From positions 24,566,184 to 24,630,183 of the forward strand of contig CAIIXF020000012.1 in the NCBI GenBank assembly GCA_903813345.2: DNA of 64,000 nucleotides. Reading direction: 5' to 3'. This DNA comes from Owenia fusiformis. Taxonomy: Eukaryota > Annelida > Polychaeta > Sabellida > Oweniidae. Of this stretch, positions 22,134 through 37,490 are shown piece by piece; position 1 is the first letter of the stretch; the number at the start of each line of letters is the position of its first letter. A program made the position numbers and the translations under genes. Under the pieces are notes generated by a model, which saw only the letters and a list, made by a program, of their open reading frames with translations, did not search any database and was not told the origin of the DNA.

Positions 22134-23945
22134 GACAAATTAGATATTATATATCCCCCTAAAAGAGAAGTCAATCGATACATCCCTCCTTTGGCAAACG
22201 TAAAAATATATACATAACCTCTCACAATATATCAAACTAGTCGATGGTACCAGTGCGATGTACAGCTGGTCCGAAAATTGACATTCCGTACATAGCCCAA
22301 AGTAAATCAGACTTGTATGACAAATTAGATACTAAATATATCATGAATAGTATGACCAATCGACAAGTCCTCGGTAAGGCAAATGTCAAAATGTATCCTG
22401 AAACATCTCACTAAAATTGACATTTCGTCAAGAGCGCAAATTGCATAAGCGATTAAGACGAATTAGATATAAAATATATCACGAACGGGAACATCATTCA
22501 TTAAATCCATTCAAGAGCATACTCCAAAATATTTACTTAAACGTCTCACAAAATTGCAAATGACTGGCATGTACAAGTGTGACGTACGACTGGTCGGAAA
22601 ATTGACATTTCGTCAAGAGCGCAAATTGCATAAGCGATTTAAGACGAGTTAGATATAAAATATATCACGAACGGGAACATCACTCATTAAATCCATTCAA
22701 GAGCATACTCCAAAATATATACTTAAACGTCTCACAAAATTGCAAAGGACTGGCATGTACCAGTGTGACGTACGACTGGTCGGAAAATTGACATTTCGTC
22801 AAGAGCGCAAATTGCATAAGCGATTTAAGACGAATTAGATATAAAATATATCACGAACAGGAACATCATTCATTAAATTCATTCAAGAGCATACTCCAAA
22901 ATATACACTTAAACGTCTCACAAAATTCCAAAGGACTGGCATGTACCAGTGTGACGCACGAATGGTTGGAAAATTGACATTTCGTCAAGAGTGCAAATTG
23001 CATAAGCGATTTGATACGAATTGGATATTATATATCCCCCTAACAGAGAAGTCAATCGATACACCCCTCCTTTGGCAAACGTAAACATATATGAATAAAC
23101 GTCTCACAATATATCAAACTAGTCGCTGCTACCAGTACGATGTACAGCGGGTCTGAAAATTGACATTCCATACATAGCCCAAAGTAAATCAGACTTGTAT
23201 GACAAATTAGATACTCAATATCTCATGAATAGTATGACCAATCGACAAGTTCTCGGTAGGGCAAATGTCAAAATGTATCCTGAAACATCTCACTAAATAA
23301 CAAATATCATGCTGTCACCAGCGTTACATACGACTGGTCCGGAAATTGACATTTCCTCCAGAGCACAAACTGCATCATAGATGTAAGACGAATTAGATAT
23401 AAAATATATCACGAACGGGAACATCATTCATTAAATCCATTCAAGAGCATACTCCAAAATATATACTTAAACGTCTCACAAAATTGCAAAGGACTGGCAT
23501 GTACCAATGTGACGTACGACTGGTCGGAAAATTGACATTTTGTCAAGAGCGCAAATTGCATAAGCGATTTAAGACAAATTAGATATAAAATATATTACGA
23601 ACGGGAACATCATTCATTAAATCCATTCAAGAGCATACTCCAAAATATATACTTAAACGTCTCACAAAATTGCAAAGGACTGGCATGTACCAGTGTGACG
23701 TACGACTGGTCGGAAAATTGACATTTCGTCAAGAGCGCAAATTGCATAAGCGATTTGAGACGAATTGGATATTATATATCCCCCTAAAAGAGAAGTCAAT
23801 CGATACATCCCTCCTTTAGCAAACGTAAAAATATATACATAAACGTCTCACAATATATCAAACTAGTCGCTGCTACCAGTGCGATGTACAGCTGGTCCGA
23901 AAATTGACATTCCGTACATAGCCCAAAGTAAATCAGACTTGTATG
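22134..23945 (+). repeat. Segmental duplication copy 2 within the satellite
   Basis: Partner of 16978-18790. It carries further private changes (GTACGATGTACAGCGGGTCT near 23138) that recur 1272 bp downstream, so its right half (about 23015-23945) was copied again to 24287-25217. Because 1272 is not a multiple of 186, the later event used out-of-register junctions near 24090 and 24225. Confidence 0.75.
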
Positions 23946-26900
23946 ACAAATTAGATACTTAATATCTCATGAATAGTATGACCAATCGACAAGTCCTCGG
24001 TAGGCCAAATGTCAAAATGTATCCTGAAACATCTCACTAAATAACAAATATCATGCTGTCACCAGCGTTACGTGCAACTGGTCCGGAAATTGCATAAGCG
24101 ATTTAAGACGAGTTAGATATAAAATATATCACGAACGGGAACATCACTCATTAAATCCATTCAAGAGCATACTCCAAAATATATACTTAAACGTCTCACA
24201 AAATTGCAAAGGACTGGCATGTACTGGTCACGACTGGTCGGAAAATTGACATTTCGTCAAGAGCGCAAATTGCATAAGCGATTTGAGACGAATTGGTTAT
24301 TATATATCCCCCTAACAGAGAAGTCAATCGATACACCCCTCCTTTGGCAAACGTAAACATATATGAATAAACGTCTCACAATATATCAAACTAGTCGCTG
24401 CTACCAGTACGATGTACAGCGGGTCTGAAAATTGACATTCCATACATAGCCCAAAGTAAATCAGACTTGTATGACAAATTAGATACTCAATATCTCATGA
24501 ATAGTATGACCAATCGACAAGTTCTCGGTAGGGCAAATGTCAAAATGTATCCTGAAACATCTCACTAAATAACAAATATCATGCTGTCACCAGCGTTACA
24601 TACGACTGGTCCGGAAATTGACATTTCCTCCAGAGCACAAACTGCATCATAGATGTAAGACGAATTAGATATAAAATATATCACGAACGGGAACATCATT
24701 CATTAAATCCATTCAAGAGCATACTCCAAAATATATACTTAAACGTCTCACAAAATTGCAAAGGACTGGCATGTACCAATGTGACGTACGACTGGTCGGA
24801 AAATTGACATTTTGTCAAGAGCGCAAATTGCATAAGCGATTTAAGACAAATTAGATATAAAATATATTACGAACGGGAAAATCATTCATTAAATCCATTC
24901 AAGAGCATACTCCAAAATATATACTTAAACGTCTCACAAAATTGCAAAGGACTGGCATGTACCAGTGTGACGTACGACTGGTCGGAAAATTGACATTTCG
25001 TCAAGAGCGCAAATTGCATAAGCGATTTGAGACGAATTGGATATTATATATCCCCCTAAAAGAGAAGTCAATCGATACATCCCTCCTTTAGCAAACGTAA
25101 AAATATATACATAAACGTCTCACAATATATCAAACTAGTCGCTGCTACCAGTGCGATGTACAGCTGGTCCGAAAATTGACATTCCGTACATAGCCCAAAG
25201 TAAATCAGACTTGTATGACAAATTAGATACTCAATATCTCATGAATAGTATGACCAATCGACATGTCCTGGGTAGGGCAAATGTCAAAATGTATCCTGAA
25301 ACATCTCATAAATAACAAATATCATGCTGTCACCAGTGTTACGTACGACTGGTCCGGAAATTGACATTTCCTCCAGAGCACAAACTGCATCATATATTTA
25401 AGACGAATTAGATATAAAATACATCACGAACGGCAACATCATTCACTAAATCCATTCAAGAGCATACTCCAAAATATATACTTAAACGTCTCACAAAATT
25501 GCAAAGGACTGGCATGTACCAGTGTGACGTACGACAGGTCGGAAAATTGACATTTCGTCAAGAGCGCAAATTGCATAAGCGATTTAAGACGAATTAGATA
25601 TAAAATATATCACGAACGGGAACATCATTCATTAAATCCATTCAAGAGCATCCTCAAAAATATATACTTAAACGTCTCACGAAATTGCAAAGGACTGGCA
25701 TGTACCAGTGTGACGTACGACTGGTCGGAAAATTAACATTTCCTCAAGAGAGCAGATTGCATAAGCGATTTAAGACGAATTAGATATAAAATATATCACG
25801 AACGGGAACATCATTCATTAAATCCATTCAAGAGCATACTCCAAAATATATACTTTAACGTCTCACAAAATTGCAAAGGACTGGCATGTACCAGTGTGAC
25901 GCACGACTGGTCGGAAAATTGACATTTCGTCAAGAGCGCAAATTGCATAAGCGATTTGAGACGAATTGGTTATTATATATCCCCCTAACAAAGAAGTCAA
26001 TCGATACATCCCTCCTTTGGCAAACGTAAAAATATATACATAAACGTCTCACAATATATCAAACTAGTCGCTGCTACCAGTGCGATGTACAGCTGGTCCG
26101 AAAATTGACATTCCGTACATAGCCCAAAGTAAATCAGACTTGTATGACAAATTAGATACTTAATATCTCATGAATAGTATGACCAATCGACAAGTCCTCG
26201 GTAGGCCAAATGTCAAAATGTATCCTGAAACATCTCACTAAATAACAAATATCATGCTGTCACCAGCGTTACGTGCAACTGGTCCGGAAATTGACATTTC
26301 CTCCAGAGCACAAACTGCATAATAGATTTAAGACGCATTAGATATAAAATATATCACGAACGGGAACATCATTCATTAAATCCATTCAAGAGCATACTCC
26401 AAAATATATACTTAAACGTCTCACAAAATTGCAAATGACTGGCATGTACCAATGTGACGTACGACTGGTCGGAAAATTGACATTTTGTCAAGAGCGCAAA
26501 TTGCATAAGCGATTTAAGACAAATTAGATATAAAATATATTACGAACGGGAACATCATTCATTAAATCCATCCAAGAGCATACTCCAAAATATTTACTTA
26601 AACGTCTCACAAAATTGCAAATGACTGGCATGTACCAGTGTGACGTACGACTGGTCGGAAAATTGACATTTCGTCAAGAGCGCAAATTGCATAAGCGATT
26701 TAAGACGAGTTAGATATAAAATATATCACGAACGGGAACATCACTCATTAAATCCATTCAAGAGCATACTCCAAAATATATACTTAAACGTCTCACAAAA
26801 TTGCAAAGGACTGGCATGTACCAGTGTGACGTACGACTGGTCGGAAAATTGACATTTCGTCAAGAGCGCAAATTCCATAAGCGATTTAAGACGAATTAGA

Positions 26901-29900
26901 TATAAAATATATCACGAACAGGAACACATTCATTAAATTCATTCAAGAGCATACTCCAAAATATATACTTAAACGTCTCACAAAATTGCAAAGGACTGGC
27001 ATGTACCAGTGTGACGCACGAATGGTCGGAAAATTGACATTTCGTCAAGAGTGCAAATTGCATAAGCGATTTGAGACGAATTGGATATTATATATCCCCC
27101 TAACAGAGAAGTCAATCGATACACCCCTCCTTTGGCAAACGTAAACATATATACATAAACGTCTCACAATATATCAAACTAGTCGCTGCTACAAGTGCGA
27201 TGTACAGCTGGTCCGAAAATTGACATTCCATACATAGCCGAAAGTAAATCAGACTTGTATGACAAATTAGATACTCAATATCTCATGAATAGTATGACCA
27301 ATCGACAAGTTCTCGGTAGGGCAAATGTCAAAATGTATCCTGAAACATCTCACTAAATAACAAATATCATGCTGTCACCAGCGTTACGTACGACTGGTCG
27401 GAAAATTGACATTTCGTCAAGAGCGCAAATTGCATAAGCGATTTGAGACGAAATGGATATTATACATCCCCCTAACAGAGAAGTCAATCGATACACCCCT
27501 CCTTTGGCAAACGTAAAAATATATACATAAACGTCTCACAATATATCAAACTAGTCGCTGCTACCAGTGCGATGTACAGCTTGTCCGAAAATTGACATTC
27601 CATACATAGCCCAAAGTAAATCAGACTTGTATGACAAATTAGATACTCAATATCTCATGAATAGTATGACCAATCGACAAGTTCTCGGTAGGGCAAATGT
27701 CAAAATGTATCCTGAAACATCTCACTAAATAACAAATATCATGCTGTCACCAGCGTTACGTACGACTGGTCCGGAAATTGACATTTCCTCCAGAGCACAA
27801 ACTGCATCATAGATGTAAGACGAATTAAATATAAAATATATCACGAACGGGAACATCATTCATTAAATCCATTCAAGAGCATACTCCAAAATATATACTT
27901 AAACGTCTCACAAAATTGCAAAGGACTGGCATGTACGAGTGTGACGTACGACTGGTCGGAAAATTGACATTTCGTCAAGAGCGCAAATTGCATAAGCGAT
28001 TTGAGACGAATTGGATATTATATATCCCCCTAAAAGAGAAGTCAATCGATACATCCCTCCTTTGGCAAACGTAAAAATATATACATAAACGTCTCACAAT
28101 ATATCAAACTAGTCGATGGTACCAGTGGGATGTACAGCTGGTCCGAAAATTGACATTCCGTACATAGCCCAAAGTAAATCAGACTTGTATGACAAATTAG
28201 ATACTCAATATATCATGAATAGTATGACCAATCGACAAGTCCTCGGTAAGGCAAATGTCAAAATGTATCCTGAAACATCTCACTAAAATTGACATTTCGT
28301 CAAGAGCGCAAATTGCATAAGCGATTAAGACGAATTAGATATAAAATATATCACGAACGGGAACATCATTCATTAAATCCATTCAAGAGCATACTCCAAA
28401 ATATTTACTTAAACGTCTCACAAAATTGCAAATGACTGGCATGTACCAGTGTGACGTACGACTGGTCGGAAAATTGACATTTCGTCAAGAGCGCAAATTG
28501 CATAAGCGATTTAAGACGAGTTAGATATAAAATATATCACGAACGGGAACATCACTCATTAAATCCATTCAAGAGCATACTCCAAAATATATACTTAAAC
28601 GTCTCACAAAATTGCAAAGGACTGGCATGTACCAGTGTGACGTACGACTGGTCGGAAAATTGACATTTCGTCAAGAGCGCAAATTGCATAAGCGATTTAA
28701 GACGAATTAGATATAAAATATATCACGAACAGGAACATCATTCATTAAATTCATTCAAGAGCATACTCCAAAATATATACTTAAACGTCTCACAAAATTG
28801 CAAAGGACTGGCATGTACCATTGTAACGTACGACTGGTCGGAAAATTGACATTTCGTCAAGAGCGCAAATTGCATAAGCGATTTGAGACGAAATGGATAT
28901 TATATATCCCCCTAACAGAGAAGTCAATCGATACACCCCTCCTTTGGCAAACGTAAAAATATATACATAAACGTCTCACAATATATCAAACTAGTCGCTG
29001 CTACCAGTGCGATGTACAGCTTGTCCGAAAATTGACATTCCATACATAGCCCAAAGTAAATCAGACTTTTATGACAAATTAGATACTCAATATCTCATGA
29101 ATAGTATGACCAATCGACAAGTTCTCGGTAGGGCAAATGTCAAAATGTAACCTGAAACATCTCACTAAATAACAAATATCATGCTGTCACCAGCATGACG
29201 TACGACTGGTCCGGCAATTGACATTTCCTCCAGAGCACAAACTGCATCGTAGATTTAAGACGAATTAGATATAAAATATATCACGAACGGGAACATCATT
29301 CATTAAATCCATTCAAGAGCATACTCCAAAATATATACTTAAACGTCTCACAAAATTGCAAAGGACTGGCATGTACCAGTGTGACGTACGACTGGTCGGA
29401 AAATTGACATTTCGTCAAGATTGCAAATTGCATAAGCGATTTGACACGAATTGGATATTATATATCCCCCTAACAGAGAAGTCAATCGATACATCCCTCC
29501 TTTGGCAAACGTAAAAATATATACATAAACGTCTCACAACATAGCAAACTAGTCGCTGATACCAGTGCGATGTACAGCTGGTCCGAAAATTGACATTCCG
29601 TACATAGCCCGAAGTAAATCAGACTTGTATGACAAATTAGATACTCAATATCTCATGAATAGTATTACCAATCGACAATTCCTGGGTAGGGCAAATGTCA
29701 AAATGTATCCTGAAACATATCACTAAATAACAAACATCATGCTGTCACCAGCGTTACGTACGACTGGTCCGGAAATTGACATTTCCTCCAGAGCACAAAC
29801 TGCATCATAGATTTAAGACGAATTAGATATAAAATATATCGCGAACGGGAACATCATTCATTAAATCCATTCAAGAGCATACTCCAAAATATATACTTAA

Positions 29901-32900
29901 ACGTCTCACCAAATTGCAAAGGACTGGCATGTACCAGTGTGACGTACGACTGGTCCGGAAATTGACATTTCGTCAAGAGCGCTAATTGCATAAGCGATTT
30001 AAGACGAATTAGATATAAAATATATCACGAACGGGAACATCATTCATTAAATCCATTCAAGAGCATACTCCAAAATATATACTTAAACGTCTCACAAAAT
30101 TGCAAAGGACTGGCATGTACCAGTGTGACGTACGACTGGTCGGAAAATTGACATTTCGTCAAGAGCGCAAATTGCATAAGCGATTTAAGACGAATTAGAT
30201 ATAAAATATATCACGAACGGGAACATCATTCATTAAATCCATTCAAGAGCATACTCCAAAATATATACTTAAACGTCTCACAAAATTGCAAAGGACTGGC
30301 ATGTACCAGTGTGACGTAGGACTGGTCGGAAAATTGACATTTCGTCAAGAGCGCAAATTGCATAAGCGATTTGAGACGAATTGGATATTATATATCCCCC
30401 TAACAGAGAAGTCAATCGATACATCCCTCCTTTGGCAAACGTAAAAATATATACATAAACGTCTCACAATATATCAAACTAGTCGCTGCTACCAGTGCGA
30501 TGTACAGCTGGTCCGAAAATTGACATTCCGTACATAGCCCAAAGTGAATCAGACTTGTATGACAAATTAGATACTCAATATCTCATGAATAGTATGACCA
30601 ATCGACAAGTTCTCGGTAGGGCAAATGTCAAAATGTATCCTTAAACATCTCACTAAATAACAAATATCATGCTGTCACCAGCGTTACGTACGACTGGTCC
30701 GGAAATTGACATTTCCTCCAGCCCACAAACTGCATCATAGATGTAAGACGAATTAGATATAAAATATATCACGAACGGGAACATCATTCATTAAATCCAT
30801 TCAAGAGCATACTCCAAAATATATACTTAAACGTCTCACAAAATTGCAAAGGACTGGCATGTACCAGTGTGACGTACGACTGGTCGGAAAATTGACATTT
30901 CGTCAAGAGCGCAAATTGCATAAGCGATTTAAGACGAATTAGATATAAAATATATCACGAACGGGAACATCATTCATTAAATCCATTCAAGAGCATACTC
31001 CAAAATATATACTTAAACGTCTCACAAAATTGCAAAGGACTGGCATGTACCAGTGTGACTTAGGACTGGTCGGAAAATTGACATTTCGTCAAGAGCGCAA
31101 ATTGCATAAGCGATTTGAGACGAATTGGATATTATATATCCCCCTAACAGAGAAGTCAATCGATACATCCCTCCTTTGGCAAACGTAAAAATATATACAT
31201 AAACGTCTCAAAATATATCAAACTAGTCGCTGCTACCAGTGCGATGTACAGCTGGTCCGAAAATTGACATTCCGTACATAGCCCAAAGTAAATCAGACTT
31301 GTATGACAAATTAGATACTCAATATCTCATGAATAGTATGACCAATCGACAAGTTCTCGGTAGGGCAAATGTCAAAATGTATCCTTAAACATCTCACTAA
31401 ATAACAAATATCATGCTGTCACCAGCGTTACGTACGACTGGTCCGGAAATTGACATTTCCTCCAGCCCACAAACTGCATCATAGATGTAAGACGAATTAG
31501 ATATAAAATATATCACGAACGGGAACATCATTCATTAAATCCATTCAAGAGCATACTCCAAAATATATACTTAAACGTCTCACAAAATTGCAAAGGACTG
31601 GCATGTACCAGTGTGACGTACGACTGGTCGGAAAATTGACATTTCGTCAAGAGCGCAAATTGCATATGCGATTTAAGACAAATTAGATATAAAATATATT
31701 ACGAACGGGAACATCATTCATTAAATCCATTCAAGAGCATACTCCAAAATATATACTTAAACGTCTCACAAAATTGCAAAGGACTGGCATGTACCAGTGT
31801 GACGTACGACTGGTCGGAAAATTGACATTTCGTCAAGAGCGCAAATTGCTTAAGCGATTTGAGACGAATTGGATATTATATATCCCCCTAACAGAGAAGT
31901 CAATCGATACATCCCTCCTTTGGCAAACGTAAAAATATATACATAAACGTCTCACAATATATCAAACTAGTCGCTGCTACCAGTGCGATGTACAGCTGGT
32001 CCGAAAATTGACATTCCGTACATAGCCCAAAGTAAATCAGACTTGTATGACAAATTAGATACTCAATATCTCATGAATAGTATGACCAATCGAAATGTCC
32101 TCGGTAGGGCAAATGTCAAAATGTATCCTGAAACATCTCATAAATAACAAATATCATGCTGTCACCAGCGTTACGTACGACTGGTCCGGAAATTGACATT
32201 TCCTCCAGAGCACAAACTGCATCATATATTTAAGACGAGTTAGATATAAAATATATCACGAACGGCAACATCATTCATTAAATCCATTCAAGAGCATATT
32301 CCAAAATATATACTTAAACGTCTCACAAAATTGCAAAGGACTGGCATGTACCAGTGTGACGTACGACTGGTCGGAAAATTGACATTTCGTCAAGAGCGCA
32401 AATTGCATAAGCGATTTAAGACGAATTAGATATAAAATATATCACGACCGGGAACATCATTCATTCAATCCATTCAAGAGCATACTCCAAAATATATACT
32501 TAAACGTCTCACAAAATTGCAAAGGACTGGCATGTACCAGTGTGACGTACGACTGGTCGGAAAATTCACAGTTCGTCAAGAGCGCAAATTGCATAAGCGA
32601 TTTAAGACGAATTAGATATAAAATATATCACGAACGGCAACATCATTCATTAAATCCATTCAAGAGCATACTCCAAAATATATACTTAAACGTCTCACAA
32701 AATTGCAAATGACTGGCATGTACCAGTGAGTTGTACGACTGGTCCGGAAATTGACATTTCCTTCAGAGCACAAACTGCATCATATATTTAAGACGAATTA
32801 GATATAAAATATATCACGAACGGCAACATCATTCATTTAATCCATTCAAGAGCATACTCCAAAATATATACTCAAACGTCTCACAAAATTGCAAAGGACT

Positions 32901-35900
32901 GGCATGTACCAGTGTGACGTACGACTGGTCGGAAAATTGACATTTCGTCAAGAGCGCAAATTGCATAAGCGATTTAAGACGAATTAGATATAAAATATAT
33001 CACGACCGGGAACATCATTCATTAAATCCATTCAAGAGCATACTCCAAAATATATACTTAAACGTCTCACAAAATTGCAAAGGACTGGCATGTACCAGTG
33101 TGACGTACGACTGGTTGGAAAATTGACATTTCGTCAAGAGCGCAAATTGCATAAGCGATTTGAGACGAATTGGATATTATATATCCCCCTAACAGAGAAT
33201 TCAATCGATACATCCCTCTTTTGGAAAACGTGAAAATATATACATAAACGTCTCACAATATATCAAACTAGTCGCTGCTACCAGTGCGATGTACAGCTGG
33301 TCCGAAAATTGACATTCCGTACATAGCCCAAAGTAAATCAGAATTGTATGACAAATTAGATACTCAATATCTCATGAATAGTATGACCAATCGACAAGTC
33401 CTCGGTAGGGCAAATGTCAAAATGTACCCTGAAACATCTCATGAATAACAAATATCATGCTGTCACCAGCGTTACGTACGACTGGTCCGGAAATTGACAT
33501 TTCCTCCAGAGCACAAGCTGCATCATAGATTTAAGACGAATTAGATATAAAATAAATCACGAACGGGAACACCATTCATTAAATCCATTCAAGAGTATAC
33601 TCCAAAATATATACTTAGACGTCTCACAAAATTGCAAAGGACTGGCATGTACCAGTGTGACGTACGACTGGTCGGAAAATTGACATTTCGTCAAGAGCGC
33701 AAATTGCACAAGCGATTTAAGACGAATTAGATATAAAATATATCACGAACGGGAACATCATTCATTAAATCCATTCAAGAGCATACTCCAAAATATATAC
33801 TTAAACGTCTCACAAAATTGCAAAGGACTGGCATGTACCAGTGTGACGTACGACTGATCGGAAAATTGACATTTCGTCAAGAGCGCAAATTGCATAAGCG
33901 ATTTGAGACGAATTGGATATTATATATCCCCCTAACAGAGAAGTCAATCGATACATCCCTCCTTTGGCAAACGTAAAAATATATACATAAACGTCTCACA
34001 ATATATCAAACAAGTCGCTGCTACCAGTGCGATGTACAGCTGGTTCGAAAATTGACATTCCGTACATAGCCCAAAGTAAATCAGACTTGTATGACAAATT
34101 AGATACTCAATATCTCATGAATAGTATGACCAATCGACATGTCCTCGGTAGGGCAAATGTCAAAATGTATCCTGAAACATCTCATAAATAACAAATATCA
34201 TGCTGTCACCAGCGTTACGTACGACTGGTCCGGAAATTGACATTTCCTCCAGAGCACAAACTGCATCATATATTTAAGACGAATTAGATATAAAATATAT
34301 CACGAACGGCAACATCATTCATTAAATCCATTCAAGAGCATACTCCAAAATATATACTTAAACGTCTCACAAAATTGCAAAGGACTGGCATGTACCAGTG
34401 TGACGTACGACTGGTCGGAAAATTGACATTTCGTCAAGAGCGCAAATTGCATAAGCGATTTAAGACGAATTAGATATAAAATATATCACGACCGGGAACA
34501 TCATTCATTAAATCCATTCAAGAGCATACTCCAAAATATATACTTTAACGTCTCACAAAATTGCAAAGGACTGGCATGTACCAGTGTGACGTACGACAGG
34601 TCGGAAAATTCACAGTTCGTCAAGAGCGCAAATTGCATAAGCGATTTAAGACGAATTAGATATAAAATATATCACGAACGGGAACATCATTCATTAAATC
34701 CATTCAAGAGCATAATCCAAAATATATACTTAAACGTCTCACAAAATTGCAAATGACTGGCATGTACCAGTGTGTTGTACGACTGGTCCGGAAATTGACA
34801 TTTCCTCCAGAGCACAAACTGCATCATATATTTAAGACGAATTAGATATAAAATATATCACGAACGGCAACATCATTCATTAAATCCATTCAAGAGCATA
34901 CTCCAAAATATATACTTAAACGTCTCACAAAATTGCAAAGGACTGGCATGTACCAGTGTGACGTACGACTGGTCGGAAAATTGACATTTCGTCAAGAGCG
35001 CAAATTGCATAAGCGATTTAAGACGAATTAGATATAAAATATATCACGACCGGGAACATCATTCATTAAATCCATTCAAGAGCATACTCCAAAATATATA
35101 CTTAAACGTCTCACAAAATTGCAAAGGACTGGCATGTACCAGTGTGACGTGTGACTGGTTGGAAAATTGACATTTCGTCAAGAGCGCAAATTGCATAAGC
35201 GATTTGAGACGAATTGGATATTATATATCCCCCTAACAGAGAATTCAATCGATACATCCCTCCTTTGGCAAACGTAAAAAAATATACATAAACGTCTCAC
35301 AATATATCAAACTAGTCGCTGCTACCAGTGCGATGTACAGCTGGTCCGAAAATTGACATTCCGTACATAACCCAAAGTAAATCAGACTTGTATGACAAAT
35401 AAGATACTCAATATCTCATGAATAGTATGACCAATCGACAAGTCCTCGGTAGGGCAAATGTCAAAATGTATCCTTAAACATCTCACTAAATAACAAATAT
35501 CATGCTGTCACGAGCGTTACGTACGACTGGTCCGGAAATTGACATTTCCTCCAGAGCACAAACTGCATCATAGATTTAAGACGAATTAGATATGAAATAT
35601 ATCACGAACGGGAACATCATTCATTAAATCCATTCAAGAGCATACTCCAAAATATATACTTAAACGTCTCACAAAAGTGCAAAGGACTGGCATGTACCAG
35701 TGTGACGTACAGCTGGTCGGAAAATTGACATTTCGTCAAGAGCGCAAATTGCATAAGCGATTTAACACGAATTAGATATAAAATATATCACGAACGGGAA
35801 CATCATTCATTAAATCCATTCAAGAGCACACTCCAAAATATATACTTAAACGTCTCAAAAAATTGCAAAGGACTGGCATGTACCAGTGTGACGTACGACC

Positions 35901-37490
35901 GGTCGGAAAATTGACAGTTCGTCAAGAGCGCAAATAGTATACTGCAAATTGCATAAGCGATTTAAGACGAATTAGATATAAAATATATCACGAACGGGAA
36001 CATCATTCATTAAATCCATTCAAGAGCATACTCCAAAATATATACTTAAACGTCTCACAAAATTGCAAAGGACTGGCATGTACCAGTGTGACGTACGACT
36101 GGTCGGAAAATTGACATTTCGTCAAGAGCGTAAATTGCATAAGCGATTTGAGACGAATTGGATATTATATATCACCCTTACAGAGAAGTCAACCGATACA
36201 TCCCTCCTTTGGCAAAGGTAAAAATATATACATAAACGTCTTACAATATATCAAACTAGTCGCTGCTACCAGTGCGATGTACAGCTGGTCCGAAAATTGA
36301 CATTCCGTACATAGCCCAAAGTAAATCAGAATTGTATGACAAATTAGATACTCAATATCTCATGAATGGTATGACCAATCGACAAGTCCTCGGTAGGGCA
36401 AATGTCAAAATGTATCCTGAAACATCTCATAAATAACAAATATCATGCTGTCACCAGCGTTACGTACGACTGGTCCGGAAATTGACATTTCCTCAAGAGC
36501 ACAAGCTGCATCATAGATTTAAGACGAATTAGATATAAAATATATCACGAACGGGAACGTCATTCATTAAATCCATTCAAGAGCATACTTCAAAATATAT
36601 ACTTAAACGTCTCACAAAATTGCAAATGACTGGCATGTACCAGTGTGTTGTACGACTGATCGGAAAATTGACATTTCGTCAAGAGCGCAAATTGCATAAG
36701 CGATTTAAGACGAATTAGATATAAAATATATCACGAACTGGAACATCATTCATTAAATCCATTCAAGAGCATACTCCAAAATATATACTTAAACGTCTCA
36801 CAAAATTGCAAAGGACTGGCATGTACCAGTGTGACGTACGACTGGTCGGAAAATTGACATTTCTTCAAGAGCGCAAATTGCATAAGCGATTTGAGACGAA
36901 TTGGATATTATATATCACCCTTACAGAGAAGTCAACCGATACATCCCTCCTTTGGCAAACGTAAAAATATAAACATAAACGTCTCACAATATATCAAACT
37001 AGTCGCTGCTACCAGTGCGATGTACAGCTGGTCCGAAAATTGACATTCCGTACATAGCCCAAAGTAAATCAGACTTGTATGACAAATTAGATACTCAATA
37101 TCTCATGAATAGTATGACCAATCGACAAGTCCTCGGTAGGGCAAATGTAAAATGTATACTGAAACATCTCATAAATAACAAATATCATGCTGTCACCAGC
37201 GTTACGTACGACTGGTCCGGAAATTGACATTTCCCCCAGAGCACAAACTGCATCATAGATTTAAGACGAATTAGATATAAAATATATCACGAACGGGAAC
37301 ATCATTCATTAAATCCATTCAAGAGCATACTCAAAAATATATACTTAAACGTCTCACAAAATTGCAAAGGACTGGCATGTACCAGTGTGACGTACGACTG
37401 GTCGGAAAATTGACATTTCGTCAAGAGCGCAAATTGCATAAGCGATTTGAGACGAATTGGATATTATATATCCCCCTAACAGAGAAGTCA

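Larger units (their letters stand above)
10908..37490 (+). repeat. 186-bp satellite array, block 3 (main left array)
   Basis: About 143 monomers, all plus orientation, in (A)n-B-C order. B markers fall near 10915, 11843, 13143, 13887, 14629, 15511, 16255, 16999, 17881, 18625, 19738, 20482, 21597, 22155, 23036, 23780, 24308, 25052, 25981, 27096, 27468, 28026, 28908, 29466, 30396, 31140, 31884, 33185, 33928, 35229, 36173, 36916 and 37472. Spacings are mostly 2 to 7 times 186 bp, plus the 882-bp variant. Exceptions mark deletions, for example near 24090 and 24225, where units are fused out of register. Short ORFs here are repeat translations. Confidence 0.95.

Noticed and set aside
10908-37490. 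CRISPR-like regular repeats
   Set aside because: Units are contiguous 186-bp tandem monomers without unique spacers, in a eukaryotic satellite setting.
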